Below, piece after piece: positions 17,274 through 25,501 of a stretch of 64,000 bases of DNA (position 1 is the stretch's first letter; every line of letters starts with the position of its first letter). The position numbers and the translations under genes were made by a program. Under the pieces are notes generated by a model. That model ran no database searches and was not told where the DNA came from. It saw only the letters and a program-made list of their open reading frames with translations. Source of the DNA: Chloroflexota bacterium (GTDB lineage: Bacteria > Chloroflexota > Anaerolineae > UBA1429); NCBI GenBank assembly GCA_012719135.1, contig JAAYAW010000046.1, positions 17,585 to 81,584 of the forward strand. Direction: 5' to 3'.

Positions 17274-18242
17274 ATGGTCAAGTTCAACTGGGGCGTATTG
17301 GGACCGGGTAACATCGCCGTACGCTTCACCAACGACCTGAAGCAACTGCCCGACGCTCTGCTGCTCGCGGCCGGATCGCGCAGTCTGGACAAGGCTCAAG
17401 CCTTTTGCCGGCGCCAGGGTGCTGCGCGGGCGTATGGTAGCTATGAGGAGTTGTTGAGCGATCGCGACGTGCAGGCCGTCTATGTTGCCACGCCGCACAA
17501 CTTTCACCGCCAGCACGTGCTCCAGGCCCTGGCACATGGCAAAGCTGTGCTGTGCGAAAAGCCCATGGAGGCCAATGCTTCGCGCGTCCGGGAGATGGTG
17601 CAGGCCGCGCGAGACCACAAGACCTTCCTGATGGAAGCCATGTGGACCAGGTTTCTACCGGTGATCTCGGGCGTGCGGCAGTGGATCCGCGAAGGCAGAA
17701 TCGGGGAGGTCCGCATGGTCGCGGCGGAGTTTGGCTTTCGCACAGGATGGAATCCTGAGAGCAGGCTTCTTAGCCCGGCGTTGGCGGGTGGAGCCACTCT
17801 GGATGTGGGCGTCTATGTCGTCTCCTTTGCGCACATGGTCCTCGGCGCTCCCTCGAGCATCGTGGCACAAGCTCACCTGGGAGAGACCGGCGTGGATGAA
17901 GCCGCCTGCGTGATCCTCGGCTACCCGGGAGGTGCACTGGCGCAGCTCTCCTGTGCCGTGCGTGTGCAGACGTCGGACGATGCACGCATCTACGGCACGG
18001 AGGGCTACATCGTGATCCCCTCCTTCTGGCACGCCACCAGCGCGACTCTCCACGCTTCGGGACAGGATCCAGAGACGATCAACGGCGAGGCCGGTTACCA
18101 TTTCGAGGCGGCTGAGGTTGCCGACTGTGTGCGTACCGGGCTCACCGAGAGCCCCATCATGCCCCTGGACGAGACGATCGCGGTTGCCGAGACCCTTGAG
18201 GAGATCCGCCGCCAGATCGGGCTGCGGTACCCCTTTGAGTGA
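17274..18242 (+). CDS. Gfo/Idh/MocA family oxidoreductase (3)
   Basis: A 322-residue NAD(P)-dependent oxidoreductase close to the trans-1,2-dihydrobenzenediol/glucose-fructose-type branch of the family. Landmarks are NWGVLGPGNIAVRFTNDL in the Rossmann fold, YVATPHNFHRQHVLQAL, the EKP motif VLCEKPMEANA, and WTRFLPVISGVRQWI plus LDVGVYVVSFAHMVLG in the C-terminal domain. GAGGGAAGG lies before ATG 17274, and a possible -10 TATACT is at 17234-17239. It stands alone between the PA14 gene and the arginine operon; its substrate is unknown. Confidence 0.83.
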   Translation: MVKFNWGVLGPGNIAVRFTNDLKQLPDALLLAAGSRSLDKAQAFCRRQGAARAYGSYEELLSDRDVQAVYVATPHNFHRQHVLQALAHGKAVLCEKPMEANASRVREMVQAARDHKTFLMEAMWTRFLPVISGVRQWIREGRIGEVRMVAAEFGFRTGWNPESRLLSPALAGGATLDVGVYVVSFAHMVLGAPSSIVAQAHLGETGVDEAACVILGYPGGALAQLSCAVRVQTSDDARIYGTEGYIVIPSFWHATSATLHASGQDPETINGEAGYHFEAAEVADCVRTGLTESPIMPLDETIAVAETLEEIRRQIGLRYPFE

Positions 18243-18264
18243 GCCGGTATGCCGCTGGAGCCAT

Positions 18265-18293
18265 TTGACAAGCTCTGGTGTGTGGCCTAGACT
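18265..18293 (+). promoter_or_regulatory. Promoter of the arginine operon
   Basis: TTGACA (18265-18270), exactly 17 bases, TAGACT (18288-18293). Transcription would begin near 18300, giving a leader of about 210 bases before argC. The leader holds a short peptide gene and an attenuator. Confidence 0.75.
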
Positions 18294-18333
18294 TGCCCAA
18301 GATGTCAAGCTGATCGAGCATCGGAAGGTGTCC

Positions 18334-18402
18334 ATGAGCTGTCAGCGAGAGACACAACTGTGGAGGAGCCGCAGGTACGAGCCGGACAAACCGTCTGGAT
18401 GA
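18334..18402 (+). CDS. Arg-rich leader peptide of the arginine operon (22 residues)
   Basis: An ATG preceded by GGAAGGTG at a good distance opens a 22-codon frame ending in TGA 18400-18402. The middle of the peptide reads QLWRSRRYEP; four of the 22 residues are Arg, and three of them (AGG, CGC, AGG at 18364-18375) fall within four codons. The frame sits between a near-consensus promoter and a hairpin with a T run upstream of argC. This is the layout of a ribosome-stalling attenuator whose sensor is charged tRNA-Arg. The role is inferred from layout and from pairing by eye. Confidence 0.72.
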   Translation: MSCQRETQLWRSRRYEPDKPSG

Positions 18403-18461
18403 TTCTGCCTGGGCCGATACGATCACACTAGCCAGCACTCCAGACGGGGGGCTGGCTTTTT
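18382..18461 (+). promoter_or_regulatory. Attenuator: alternative hairpins in the arg leader
   Basis: Three pairings share the same segments. CCGTCTGGA (18391-18399), overlapping the end of the leader peptide, pairs perfectly with TCCAGACGG (18439-18447): the antiterminator. The second arm also forms the top of the terminator hairpin 18430-18457. CCGGAC (18382-18387) can pair with GTCTGG (18393-18398), a protector hairpin. A ribosome stalled on the Arg codons would cover 18382-18387 and free the antiterminator; a ribosome reaching the stop codon would cover 18391-18399 and let the terminator form. Confidence 0.68.
18430..18461 (+). terminator. Rho-independent terminator in the arg leader
   Basis: AGCCAGC (18430-18436) pairs with GCTGGCT (18451-18457). 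After one mismatch the stem continues as CTCC/GGGG with an AGAC loop, and five T residues (18457-18461) follow. It lies 53 bases before argC on the same strand, so it must be bypassed for the operon to be expressed. Confidence 0.75.
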
Positions 18462-18513
18462 CGCGGATGAGCGCCAAGCCGGGGGCGATGACACTCACAG
18501 GAGGGTGCGAGAG

Positions 18514-19527
18514 ATGGTCAAGATCGGGATAGTGGGAGCAGCAGGCTATACGGGCTACGAATTAGTGAGCATGTTCGCCCGGCACGCCGCCGCCGAGATT
18601 GTCTTTGCCACGTCGAGCAGCAATGCGGGGCAACGGATGTCGGACATTTACGCCTGCCCGTTTGACACGCCACTGATCGACCCGGCCAATGCCTCCCTGG
18701 ATAGCGCCGATGTTGTCTTTCTGTGCACGCCTCACGGAGCCTCGGCAACGTGGGCCAAACAGGTGCTGGGGGCTGGAGCGCGCTGCATCGATCTCTCCGC
18801 CGATCTTCGGATCCGAGATCTCCGCGTGTATGAAAAGTGGTACCAGACGCATACCGCTCCAGAGTTGCTGCCGCGGGCCGTCTACGGGCTCACCGAGATC
18901 TACCGTGATGCCGTGGCCGGAGCCGACCTGGTCGCCAACCCTGGATGCTACCCCACAGGGCCGATTCTCGGCCTGGCACCGTTGCTGAGAGCAGGGATTG
19001 TGCGCGGCGATCGGATCATTATCGACGCCGCGTCCGGTGTGTCGGGAGCCGGCGCCACGCCCTCCGCGACCGTGCATTTTGTCAGCGTCCATGACAACTA
19101 CAGCGCCTACAAACCCGGCCATACGCACCGGCATGTCCCCGAGATCGAGCAGGAACTCTCCGCCGCGGCCGGAACGCCCTGGCGCATCGTGTTTACGCCG
19201 CACCTGCTGCCGGTCAGCCGTGGGATCCTTTCGACCATCTATGTGGACCTCGATCCGGCCTGGGACCTGGCGCACATCCTGAGAGCTCTTGAGGAAGCGT
19301 ACGCCGGCGAAACGTTCGTGCACGTCCTGCCAGCGGGGAAACTCGCGTCGCTGGCACATGTGGTCAACACGAACCGTTGCGCCATCTCGGTCGTCTCTGC
19401 CGGCGCACCGGGGGAGTGGATCATCGTGACAGCACTGGACAACCTCGTCAAGGGTGCGGCTGGCCAGGCTCTGCAGAACATGAACGTGATGTTCGGCCTG
19501 GAAGAGACCATGGGGCTGATCGCCTGA
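18514..19527 (+). CDS. argC: N-acetyl-gamma-glutamyl-phosphate reductase
   Basis: A 337-residue ArgC, the NADPH-dependent third step of arginine synthesis. The N-terminal IVGAAGYTGYELV is the nucleotide-binding turn, the active-site cysteine lies in VANPGCYPTGPILGL, and the catalytic His region is seen at KPGHTHRHVPEIEQEL. AGGAGG at 18499-18504 points to ATG 18514 rather than GTG 18505. It is the first gene of the operon after the attenuator. LysY of the lysine pathway is related, but the arg neighbours settle the role. Confidence 0.94.
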   Translation: MVKIGIVGAAGYTGYELVSMFARHAAAEIVFATSSSNAGQRMSDIYACPFDTPLIDPANASLDSADVVFLCTPHGASATWAKQVLGAGARCIDLSADLRIRDLRVYEKWYQTHTAPELLPRAVYGLTEIYRDAVAGADLVANPGCYPTGPILGLAPLLRAGIVRGDRIIIDAASGVSGAGATPSATVHFVSVHDNYSAYKPGHTHRHVPEIEQELSAAAGTPWRIVFTPHLLPVSRGILSTIYVDLDPAWDLAHILRALEEAYAGETFVHVLPAGKLASLAHVVNTNRCAISVVSAGAPGEWIIVTALDNLVKGAAGQALQNMNVMFGLEETMGLIA

Positions 19528-19538
19528 GTGGAGGGAAG

Positions 19539-20318
19539 ATGACCGGAGGACCCTACCTGATCAAGATCGGCGGCGCAGAGCTGGAGGACGGTCCCGTTCT
19601 CGAGCAGTTGGTACACGCTCTTGCGGCGCTGGCGAACAGACAACCCCTCGTCATCGTGCACGGAGGCGGCTCCGATATCGCGCGGCTCCAGGAACGTCTG
19701 GGCCTCAAGCCGGCCTTTGTTGACGGACTGCGGATCACCGATGAGGCCAGCATGGAGGTGGCCGAGATGGTTCTCTCCGGCATCGTCAACAAGCGCCTCT
19801 CCGCCAGGCTGGTGAGCCAGGGGATACGCGCCCTGGGCCTTTCTGGCGTTGATGCCGGCCTATTGAAGGCCAGAAAGCTGTCCCATCCCGCCGGTGATCT
19901 GGGCCGAGTGGGCGAGATCACCGCGGTGCAGGCATCCTGTCTCGAGGATCTCCTCGGGCAAGGCTTTACGCCGGTGGTGTCGCCGATCTCTCTGGGAGAT
20001 GACGGGCGCCCGTTTAACGTGAACGCAGATCACGCGGCTCTGGCGCTCGCCGCGGCGCTCCGTGTGCCCGAGATGATCTTCCTCACCAACGTTCCCGGCG
20101 TGCTCGACGGCGAGCACGTGGTGGCGGAGCTCCCCGCGGATCGGGCCGAGGCCATGATCGCCAGTGGCGCCATTCACGGAGGCATGATCCCCAAGGTGAG
20201 GTCGGCGCTCGCCGCCATCCAGGCTGGCGTCGGCGCATCCGTCATCACGGATCTGGCCGGCCTGGAGACGGGCACGGGGACGAAGGTGATCGCACAGACT
20301 GTACATGCTCAGCACTGA
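19539..20318 (+). CDS. argB: Acetylglutamate kinase
   Basis: A 259-residue amino-acid kinase, the second step of arginine synthesis. LIKIGGAELEDG is the phosphate-binding start, VIVHGGGSDIARLQ binds acetylglutamate, FVDGLRITD and FNVNADHAALALAAAL are the usual ArgB/LysZ motifs, and IHGGMIPKVRSAL is the conserved lysine site. The protein lacks an N-terminal arginine-binding helix, so feedback inhibition of the hexameric type is unlikely, while attenuation could supply control. GAGGGAAG precedes ATG 19539. The argC-argB pair lacks the argJ that often lies between them. Confidence 0.92.
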   Translation: MTGGPYLIKIGGAELEDGPVLEQLVHALAALANRQPLVIVHGGGSDIARLQERLGLKPAFVDGLRITDEASMEVAEMVLSGIVNKRLSARLVSQGIRALGLSGVDAGLLKARKLSHPAGDLGRVGEITAVQASCLEDLLGQGFTPVVSPISLGDDGRPFNVNADHAALALAAALRVPEMIFLTNVPGVLDGEHVVAELPADRAEAMIASGAIHGGMIPKVRSALAAIQAGVGASVITDLAGLETGTGTKVIAQTVHAQH

Positions 20319-20328
20319 GGAGGCAGAC

Positions 20329-21522
20329 ATGATAGACGCACAGCAGATCAAGGACCTGGACGCCAAATACGTTGTCCACACGTACAACCGCTCATCCTTT
20401 GTGCTGGAGAGGGGCGAAGGTGTTTGGCTGTACGATACCGATGGGAAGCAGTATCTCGATTTTGGCACTGGCATCGCCGTGAACGCTCTGGGTTACGGCC
20501 ACCCGGCGATCGTCCAGGCTATCACAGAACAGCTGGGCAAGCTCGCCCATGTGTCGAACCTGTACCACACGATTCCTCAGGCACAGCTCGCGCAAATGTT
20601 GGTGGAAGCGAGCTTTGCGGACAAGGTGTACTTTTGCAACTCGGGGGCTGAGTCGGTCGAAGCGGCGATCAAGTTCGCGCGCAAGTGGGCACGCACACAT
20701 TACGGAGAACACAAGACCGAGTTCATCTCGATGACCAACGCCTTCCACGGGCGCACCATGGGATCGCTGGCACTAACGCCGCGGGACCATTATCAGGATC
20801 CTTTCCGGCCGCTCATGCCAGGGGCACGGCTTGCCACCTATAACGATCTCGCATCGGTAGAGGCCCTGATGGATGACAAGGTGTGCGCCGTGATCGTAGA
20901 ACCCCTTCAGGGTGAAGGGGGCATCCACACCGCAACGCCCGAGTTCTTGGAGGGCCTGCGGCGCCTGTGTGATGCGAACGGCTCGCTGCTCATTTTCGAC
21001 GAGGTACAGTGCGGCCTCGGCCGGACAGGAACGCTGTGGGCCTACGAGCATTCGGGCGTCACCCCGGACCTGATGACCTTGGCGAAACCGATCGGTGGTG
21101 GGCTGCCCATGGGCGTGACGTTCATGACCCAGGCCGTAGCCGACACGATCGAGCCGGGAGACCATGGGAGCACCTTTGCCGCGAACGCGGTGGTTGCCTC
21201 TGCAGCCAAGGCAGTGTTCACCACGATAGCAGACCCGGCATTCCTGAGCCATGTGCGCTGGGCAGGCAGCTACCTGGAGGCGGGCCTGCTCAAGCTGCAG
21301 GAGGAGCATGATTGCATCGTTGAGGTTCGCGGCCGCGGGCTCATCTGGGGCGTCGAGTGTGACCGACCCGTCGGTCCCGCCCTTGCCTCTGCGACCGACC
21401 AGGGACTGCTGGTGCTCAACGCTGGCTCCAACGTTCTGCGACTGCTCCCGCCCCTGATCGTCGAACAGGAGCACCTGGACAAGGCCCTTGATTCGCTGAA
21501 CAAGGCCTTTGGCGCGCTCTAG
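20329..21522 (+). CDS. argD: Acetylornithine aminotransferase
   Basis: A 397-residue PLP-dependent class III aminotransferase that makes N-acetylornithine. Seen are YLDFGTGIAVNALGYGHP, the phosphate-contact CNSGAESVEAAIKFARKW, FHGRTMGSL, the cofactor Asp in LLIFDEVQCGLGRTG and the Schiff-base lysine in LAKPIGGGLPMG. I start at ATG 20329, five bases after GAGGAGG; the ATG at 20305 would overlap argB. The enzyme could also serve in lysine synthesis, as in other bacteria. Confidence 0.92.
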   Translation: MIDAQQIKDLDAKYVVHTYNRSSFVLERGEGVWLYDTDGKQYLDFGTGIAVNALGYGHPAIVQAITEQLGKLAHVSNLYHTIPQAQLAQMLVEASFADKVYFCNSGAESVEAAIKFARKWARTHYGEHKTEFISMTNAFHGRTMGSLALTPRDHYQDPFRPLMPGARLATYNDLASVEALMDDKVCAVIVEPLQGEGGIHTATPEFLEGLRRLCDANGSLLIFDEVQCGLGRTGTLWAYEHSGVTPDLMTLAKPIGGGLPMGVTFMTQAVADTIEPGDHGSTFAANAVVASAAKAVFTTIADPAFLSHVRWAGSYLEAGLLKLQEEHDCIVEVRGRGLIWGVECDRPVGPALASATDQGLLVLNAGSNVLRLLPPLIVEQEHLDKALDSLNKAFGAL

Positions 21523-21544
21523 CCCACCCCAACCGGAGGTGTCC

Positions 21545-22024
21545 GTGCCGGAACAGGATTCCGTCATCTTACGGCCCGCAGTCGTCGGCGATGTGCCGGC
21601 CATGTCCGAGATGATCAATGCCTTTGCGGCGCAGCAACAGATGCTGCCCCGCTCTCAGTTCCAGTTCTACCAGCACGTCCGCGATTTTACCGTGCTGGAG
21701 CATGCCGGTGAGGTGATCGGCTGCGGCGCGTTGCAGTTCGTGTGGTCTGACATGGCAGAGATCCGGTCTTTGGCCGTCAAGGAGGCGTGGCAGGGACGTG
21801 GCCTGGGACGCCGGCTCGTGCTTCACCTCCTGGATCAGGCGCGCGAGCACCGCATACCGCGGGTATTCTGCCTGACGTATCAGGACGCCTTCTTTGCCAG
21901 CCTGCAGTTCCACGTGATCCCAAGGGAATCGCTGCCCCACAAGATATGGGGTGATTGCCTCAACTGCCCGAAATACCCGGATTGCGATGAAATCGCAATG
22001 ATACATAACCTGAGCGAGGAGTGA
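21545..22024 (+). CDS. argA: N-acetylglutamate synthase, short GNAT type
   Basis: A 159-residue GNAT acetyltransferase. The acetyl-CoA loop is VKEAWQGRGLGRRLV. The C-terminal stretch with HKIWGDCLNCPKYPDCDEIAM is the cysteine-rich signature of short N-acetylglutamate synthases, which are also found fused to ArgH in some bacteria. Here it lies between argD and argG, supporting the role as the first step of the pathway. GGAGG at 21535-21539 fits GTG 21545. Full-length ArgA enzymes carry an extra amino-acid-kinase domain that is missing here. Confidence 0.85.
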   Translation: MPEQDSVILRPAVVGDVPAMSEMINAFAAQQQMLPRSQFQFYQHVRDFTVLEHAGEVIGCGALQFVWSDMAEIRSLAVKEAWQGRGLGRRLVLHLLDQAREHRIPRVFCLTYQDAFFASLQFHVIPRESLPHKIWGDCLNCPKYPDCDEIAMIHNLSEE

Positions 22025-22027
22025 ACG

Positions 22028-23290
22028 ATGCCCCAACCATCCATTAACAAGTGCGTGCTTGCCTACTCGGGCGGCCTCGACACATCGGCCATCGTGGCGT
22101 GGCTGCGGGAGAACTACCACTGCGAGGTGATCTGCGTCACGGCAGACGTGGGCCAGGCTGAGGAGCTCTCAGGGCTGGAGGAGAAGGCCCTCCGCAGCGG
22201 CGCCAGCAAGATCTATGTGGAGGATCTGCGCCGGGAGTTCGTTGAGGACTATATCTTCCCAACACTCAAAGCCGGAGCCATCTACGAGCGCGAGTACCTG
22301 CTGGGCACGTCTTTCGCTCGACCGGTGATCGCTAAGCGGATGGTCGAGATCGCGCAGGCCGAAGGGGCGGATGCCGTCGCCCACGGCTGTACCGGCAAGG
22401 GAAACGACCAGGTGCGCTTTGAGCTCACCTTCAAGGCGCTGGATCCGCGCCTCACGGTGATCGCTCCCTGGCGGGAGTGGGACATGCGCTCGCGGGAGGA
22501 TGTTCTGGCCTATTGCGCCGCGCACGGCATCCCAGTCAGTCAGAGCAAACGCTCCATCTACTCCCGTGACCGCAATATCTGGCATATCAGTCACGAGGGC
22601 GGCATCCTCGAGGATCCATGGGTTCAACCGGAAGAGGAGATGTTCACACTGACGACGTCTCCGGAGGCCGCGCCGGACGAGGCGCAGTATCTGGAGATCG
22701 ACTTTGAACAGGGCATCCCGGTGGGCTTGAACGGCGAACGGCTGGATGGCGTCGAGCTCATCTCCCGACTGAACGACATCGGTGGCCGCCACGGTGTGGG
22801 CCGGGTGGATATGGTGGAGAATCGCCTGGTAGGCATAAAGTCCCGCGGCGTCTATGAGACTCCGGGAGGCACCATCCTTTACCGGGCCCTGCAGGGCCTC
22901 GAGACGCTGATGCTTGATGGCGAGACCATGCACTACAAAGACCAGCTGGCCCAGAAGTACGCCGAAATCGTGTACTATGGGCGGTGGTTCACCCCGCTGC
23001 GCGAGGCGCTCGATGCCGCCATCAACGTACTGGCCCAGCCGGTGACGGGCACGGCACGCGTCAAAGTCTTCAAGGGCAGTTGCACGGTCGTGGGACGCAG
23101 GTCACCCAATAGCCTGTACCGTGAGGACTATGCCACCTTTGGGGCAGACTCAGTCTATGACCAGTCCGATGCCGAGGGATTCATCAATCTCTACGGTCTA
23201 TCCATGAAGGTGCGGGCGCTCGCCTCGGCGCAGCAGGCCGAGAACGGCACGCTGAAGGCCCCGGACTATACCGAGTTCAAGAGAGACTAG
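22028..23290 (+). CDS. argG: Argininosuccinate synthase
   Basis: A 420-residue ATP-dependent ligase joining citrulline and aspartate. The N-terminal PP-loop [17 protein letters not shown] binds [18 protein letters not shown] is the citrulline/aspartate site and [15 protein letters not shown] and [18 protein letters not shown] are typical of ArgG. It starts three bases after argA and ends three bases before argH, so the three are translationally linked. Confidence 0.96.
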   Translation: MPQPSINKCVLAYSGGLDTSAIVAWLRENYHCEVICVTADVGQAEELSGLEEKALRSGASKIYVEDLRREFVEDYIFPTLKAGAIYEREYLLGTSFARPVIAKRMVEIAQAEGADAVAHGCTGKGNDQVRFELTFKALDPRLTVIAPWREWDMRSREDVLAYCAAHGIPVSQSKRSIYSRDRNIWHISHEGGILEDPWVQPEEEMFTLTTSPEAAPDEAQYLEIDFEQGIPVGLNGERLDGVELISRLNDIGGRHGVGRVDMVENRLVGIKSRGVYETPGGTILYRALQGLETLMLDGETMHYKDQLAQKYAEIVYYGRWFTPLREALDAAINVLAQPVTGTARVKVFKGSCTVVGRRSPNSLYREDYATFGADSVYDQSDAEGFINLYGLSMKVRALASAQQAENGTLKAPDYTEFKRD

Positions 23291-23293
23291 ACG

Positions 23294-24670
23294 ATGACAA
23301 GAATGTGGGGCGGGCGCTATGCTGGGGATATCGACGCGCGCATGTGGCGCTTTAACGCCTCCATTGGTGTGGACATGCGCCTTGCCTCTGTGGATGTGCA
23401 GGGCAGCCAGGCCTACGTTCGGGCGCTAGGACGTGCCGGCCTCATCACGCCCGCCGAGATGCAGGCCCTGGAGGAAGGGCTGGCGCTCATCGCCGCCGAG
23501 ATCGAGCGCGGTGAGTTCCAGCCCGCTTCTGGAGACGAGGATATCCATACTGCGGTTGAGCGCCGGCTGGGCGAACTGATCGGCGCCCTGGCCGGCAAGC
23601 TTCACACCGGCCGCAGCAGAAACGATCAGGTTGCCACGGACATCCGGCTCTGGATGCTGCAAGCACTGCCCGCTCTGGGCCAGGATCTGCGCGCCGTCCA
23701 AGCCGTGATCCTGGCCAACGCGGAAGCGCACCTGGATGTGCTCATGCCAGGGTACACCCATCTGCAGCCCGCAATGCCGGTGCGGTACTCACACTGGCTG
23801 CTGTCTTTCTTCTGGATGCTGAATCGCGATCATGGCCGGCTGCAGGATCTACTTACCCGCGTCGACCAGAGCCCGCTGGGAGCGGCGGCTCTGGCAGGAA
23901 ACACCTATGGCGTCGATCGCGAGTGGCTCGCCCAGGAGCTCGGCATGCGGGCTGTTCTTGAGAACAGCATGGATGCCGTCTCCGCCCGTGATGTGCTGCT
24001 GGAGGCGCTCTCTTGGGGCGCCATCCTGGGCACTCACCTCAGCCGGCTCGCTGAGGACCTCATCATCTACTCCAGTGCCGAGTTCGGTTTCGTTCGTCTC
24101 GCCGAGCGGTACACCACCGGCTCCAGCATCATGCCGCAGAAGCGCAATCCAGACAGTCTAGAGCTCGTACGGGGCAAAAGCGGCCGGCTGATCGGCAACC
24201 TCACCCGCCTCCTGGTGACGGTCAAGGGTATTCCATCGACCTACGACAAGGATCTGCAGGAGGACAAAGAGCCCCTGTTCGACACGGTGGACACGTTGTC
24301 AGATCTGCTGCCGATCGTGTCCGGCGTGCTTGAAAGCCTGGAGCTGCGTCCCCAGGCCATGCGCGCCGCCCTGTCGGACGCCATGCTCGCCACAGACCTG
24401 GCAGACTATGTCGTCAGGCGGGGCGTGCCCTTCCGAGAAGCGCACCACATTGTCGGGCAGGCCGTTCGTCTGGCCGAGGAGCGCGTCTGCGCGCTGGCCG
24501 ATCTCGCCCTGGAGGATTACCGCTCCCTTTGGCCCGGCTTTGAGCCCGACCTGTATGATGCGCTGAGCTATGAAGGCTCGGTCGAATCGCACACGGCCCG
24601 GGGAGGCACGGCGCGGGCCGCCGTTCTGCAGCAGATCGGGCACGCCCGGCGAGAGCTGGAGCAGGACTAG
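23294..24670 (+). CDS. argH: Argininosuccinate lyase
   Basis: A 458-residue lyase of the fumarase/aspartase fold that releases arginine and fumarate. Motifs: MWGGRYAGD at the N-terminus, EDIHTAVERRLGE, KLHTGRSRNDQVATD, and the flexible-loop signature GSSIMPQKRNPDSLELVRGK with the catalytic Ser. It is the last gene of the operon. argF, argJ and argE are not in this window and must lie elsewhere. Confidence 0.96.
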   Translation: MTRMWGGRYAGDIDARMWRFNASIGVDMRLASVDVQGSQAYVRALGRAGLITPAEMQALEEGLALIAAEIERGEFQPASGDEDIHTAVERRLGELIGALAGKLHTGRSRNDQVATDIRLWMLQALPALGQDLRAVQAVILANAEAHLDVLMPGYTHLQPAMPVRYSHWLLSFFWMLNRDHGRLQDLLTRVDQSPLGAAALAGNTYGVDREWLAQELGMRAVLENSMDAVSARDVLLEALSWGAILGTHLSRLAEDLIIYSSAEFGFVRLAERYTTGSSIMPQKRNPDSLELVRGKSGRLIGNLTRLLVTVKGIPSTYDKDLQEDKEPLFDTVDTLSDLLPIVSGVLESLELRPQAMRAALSDAMLATDLADYVVRRGVPFREAHHIVGQAVRLAEERVCALADLALEDYRSLWPGFEPDLYDALSYEGSVESHTARGGTARAAVLQQIGHARRELEQD

Positions 24671-24770
24671 CGCAAGGCCGCGGCCGACAGCCAAAGCACG
24701 CCGAGTTCTGCGGCAGGGCCTCGTCTGGGCCAGGTGATACGCCCTTTCGTTTTCATCAGCAGGAGGCCCT

Positions 24771-25388
24771 ATGGTCAAGCTGGATATGCGCGCGGCGCTC
24801 AAGCCACTGTACTCGCCTTCCGCGAGGGAGATCTCGACGGTGGAGGTCCCTTCCCTGCAGTGCCTGATGATCGACGGGAGGGGGGATCCCAATACCTCCG
24901 AGGACTATGCTCGATCGCTGGAGGCGTTGTATGCCGTCGCCTACGGGCTCAAGTTCGCGGCGAAAAAGGCGGGTGGAGACGACTGGTCGGTTATGCCGCT
25001 AGAGTGCCTGTGGTGGTCGGACGAGGCAGGCGCCTTTGGCGGCCAGGGCGATCGCTCCTCCTGGCAGTGGACGATGCTGATAGCCCAGCCCGAATCGGTC
25101 ACGCCGGAACACGTCCGTATTGCCATCGATCAGGCGGCGCGTAAGCGGCCCTCACGAGCGCTCCAGGCGATCCGCCTCGAACGGCTCGCCGAGGGACTCG
25201 CGGCCCAGATCCTGTACACGGGACCCTACGCCGACGAGGACGCGACCATCGCACGCCTGCATGCATGGATTACGGACCATGGCTATGCCCCGCAGGGCAA
25301 GCATCATGAAGTGTATCTGAACGATCCGCGACGCACCGCGCCGGAGAACCTCAAGACGATTCTGCGCCAACCGATCCGCTCCCTCTAG
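24771..25388 (+). CDS. GyrI-like small-molecule-binding protein
   Basis: A 205-residue protein of the stand-alone GyrI-like group (SOUL/GyrI fold). It begins with EVPSLQCLMIDGRGDPN and ends with the family C-terminal HHEVYLNDPRRTAPENLKTI, and has the WSVMPLECLWW segment in between. No DNA-binding helix-turn-helix is present. Members bind hydrophobic or cationic small molecules, and some hydrolyse them; the ligand here is unknown. A start at ATG 24771 follows AGGAGG. It sits alone after argH. Confidence 0.78.
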   Translation: MVKLDMRAALKPLYSPSAREISTVEVPSLQCLMIDGRGDPNTSEDYARSLEALYAVAYGLKFAAKKAGGDDWSVMPLECLWWSDEAGAFGGQGDRSSWQWTMLIAQPESVTPEHVRIAIDQAARKRPSRALQAIRLERLAEGLAAQILYTGPYADEDATIARLHAWITDHGYAPQGKHHEVYLNDPRRTAPENLKTILRQPIRSL

Positions 25389-25501
25389 ACACGGCAAACC
25401 ACACGTGTAGCAGGACGTCGCTTCAGGGCGGCAGACGGGGCTTGGTTCATGCGCTGGGCATGATATCGGGAGGGTGGAACGGTTGCGCACCCCCGGCCGA
25501 T

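Noticed and set aside
18300..18504. T-box riboswitch before argC
   Set aside because: No AGGGTGGNACCGCG-type T-box sequence precedes the terminator, and a translated Arg-rich frame explains the layout better.
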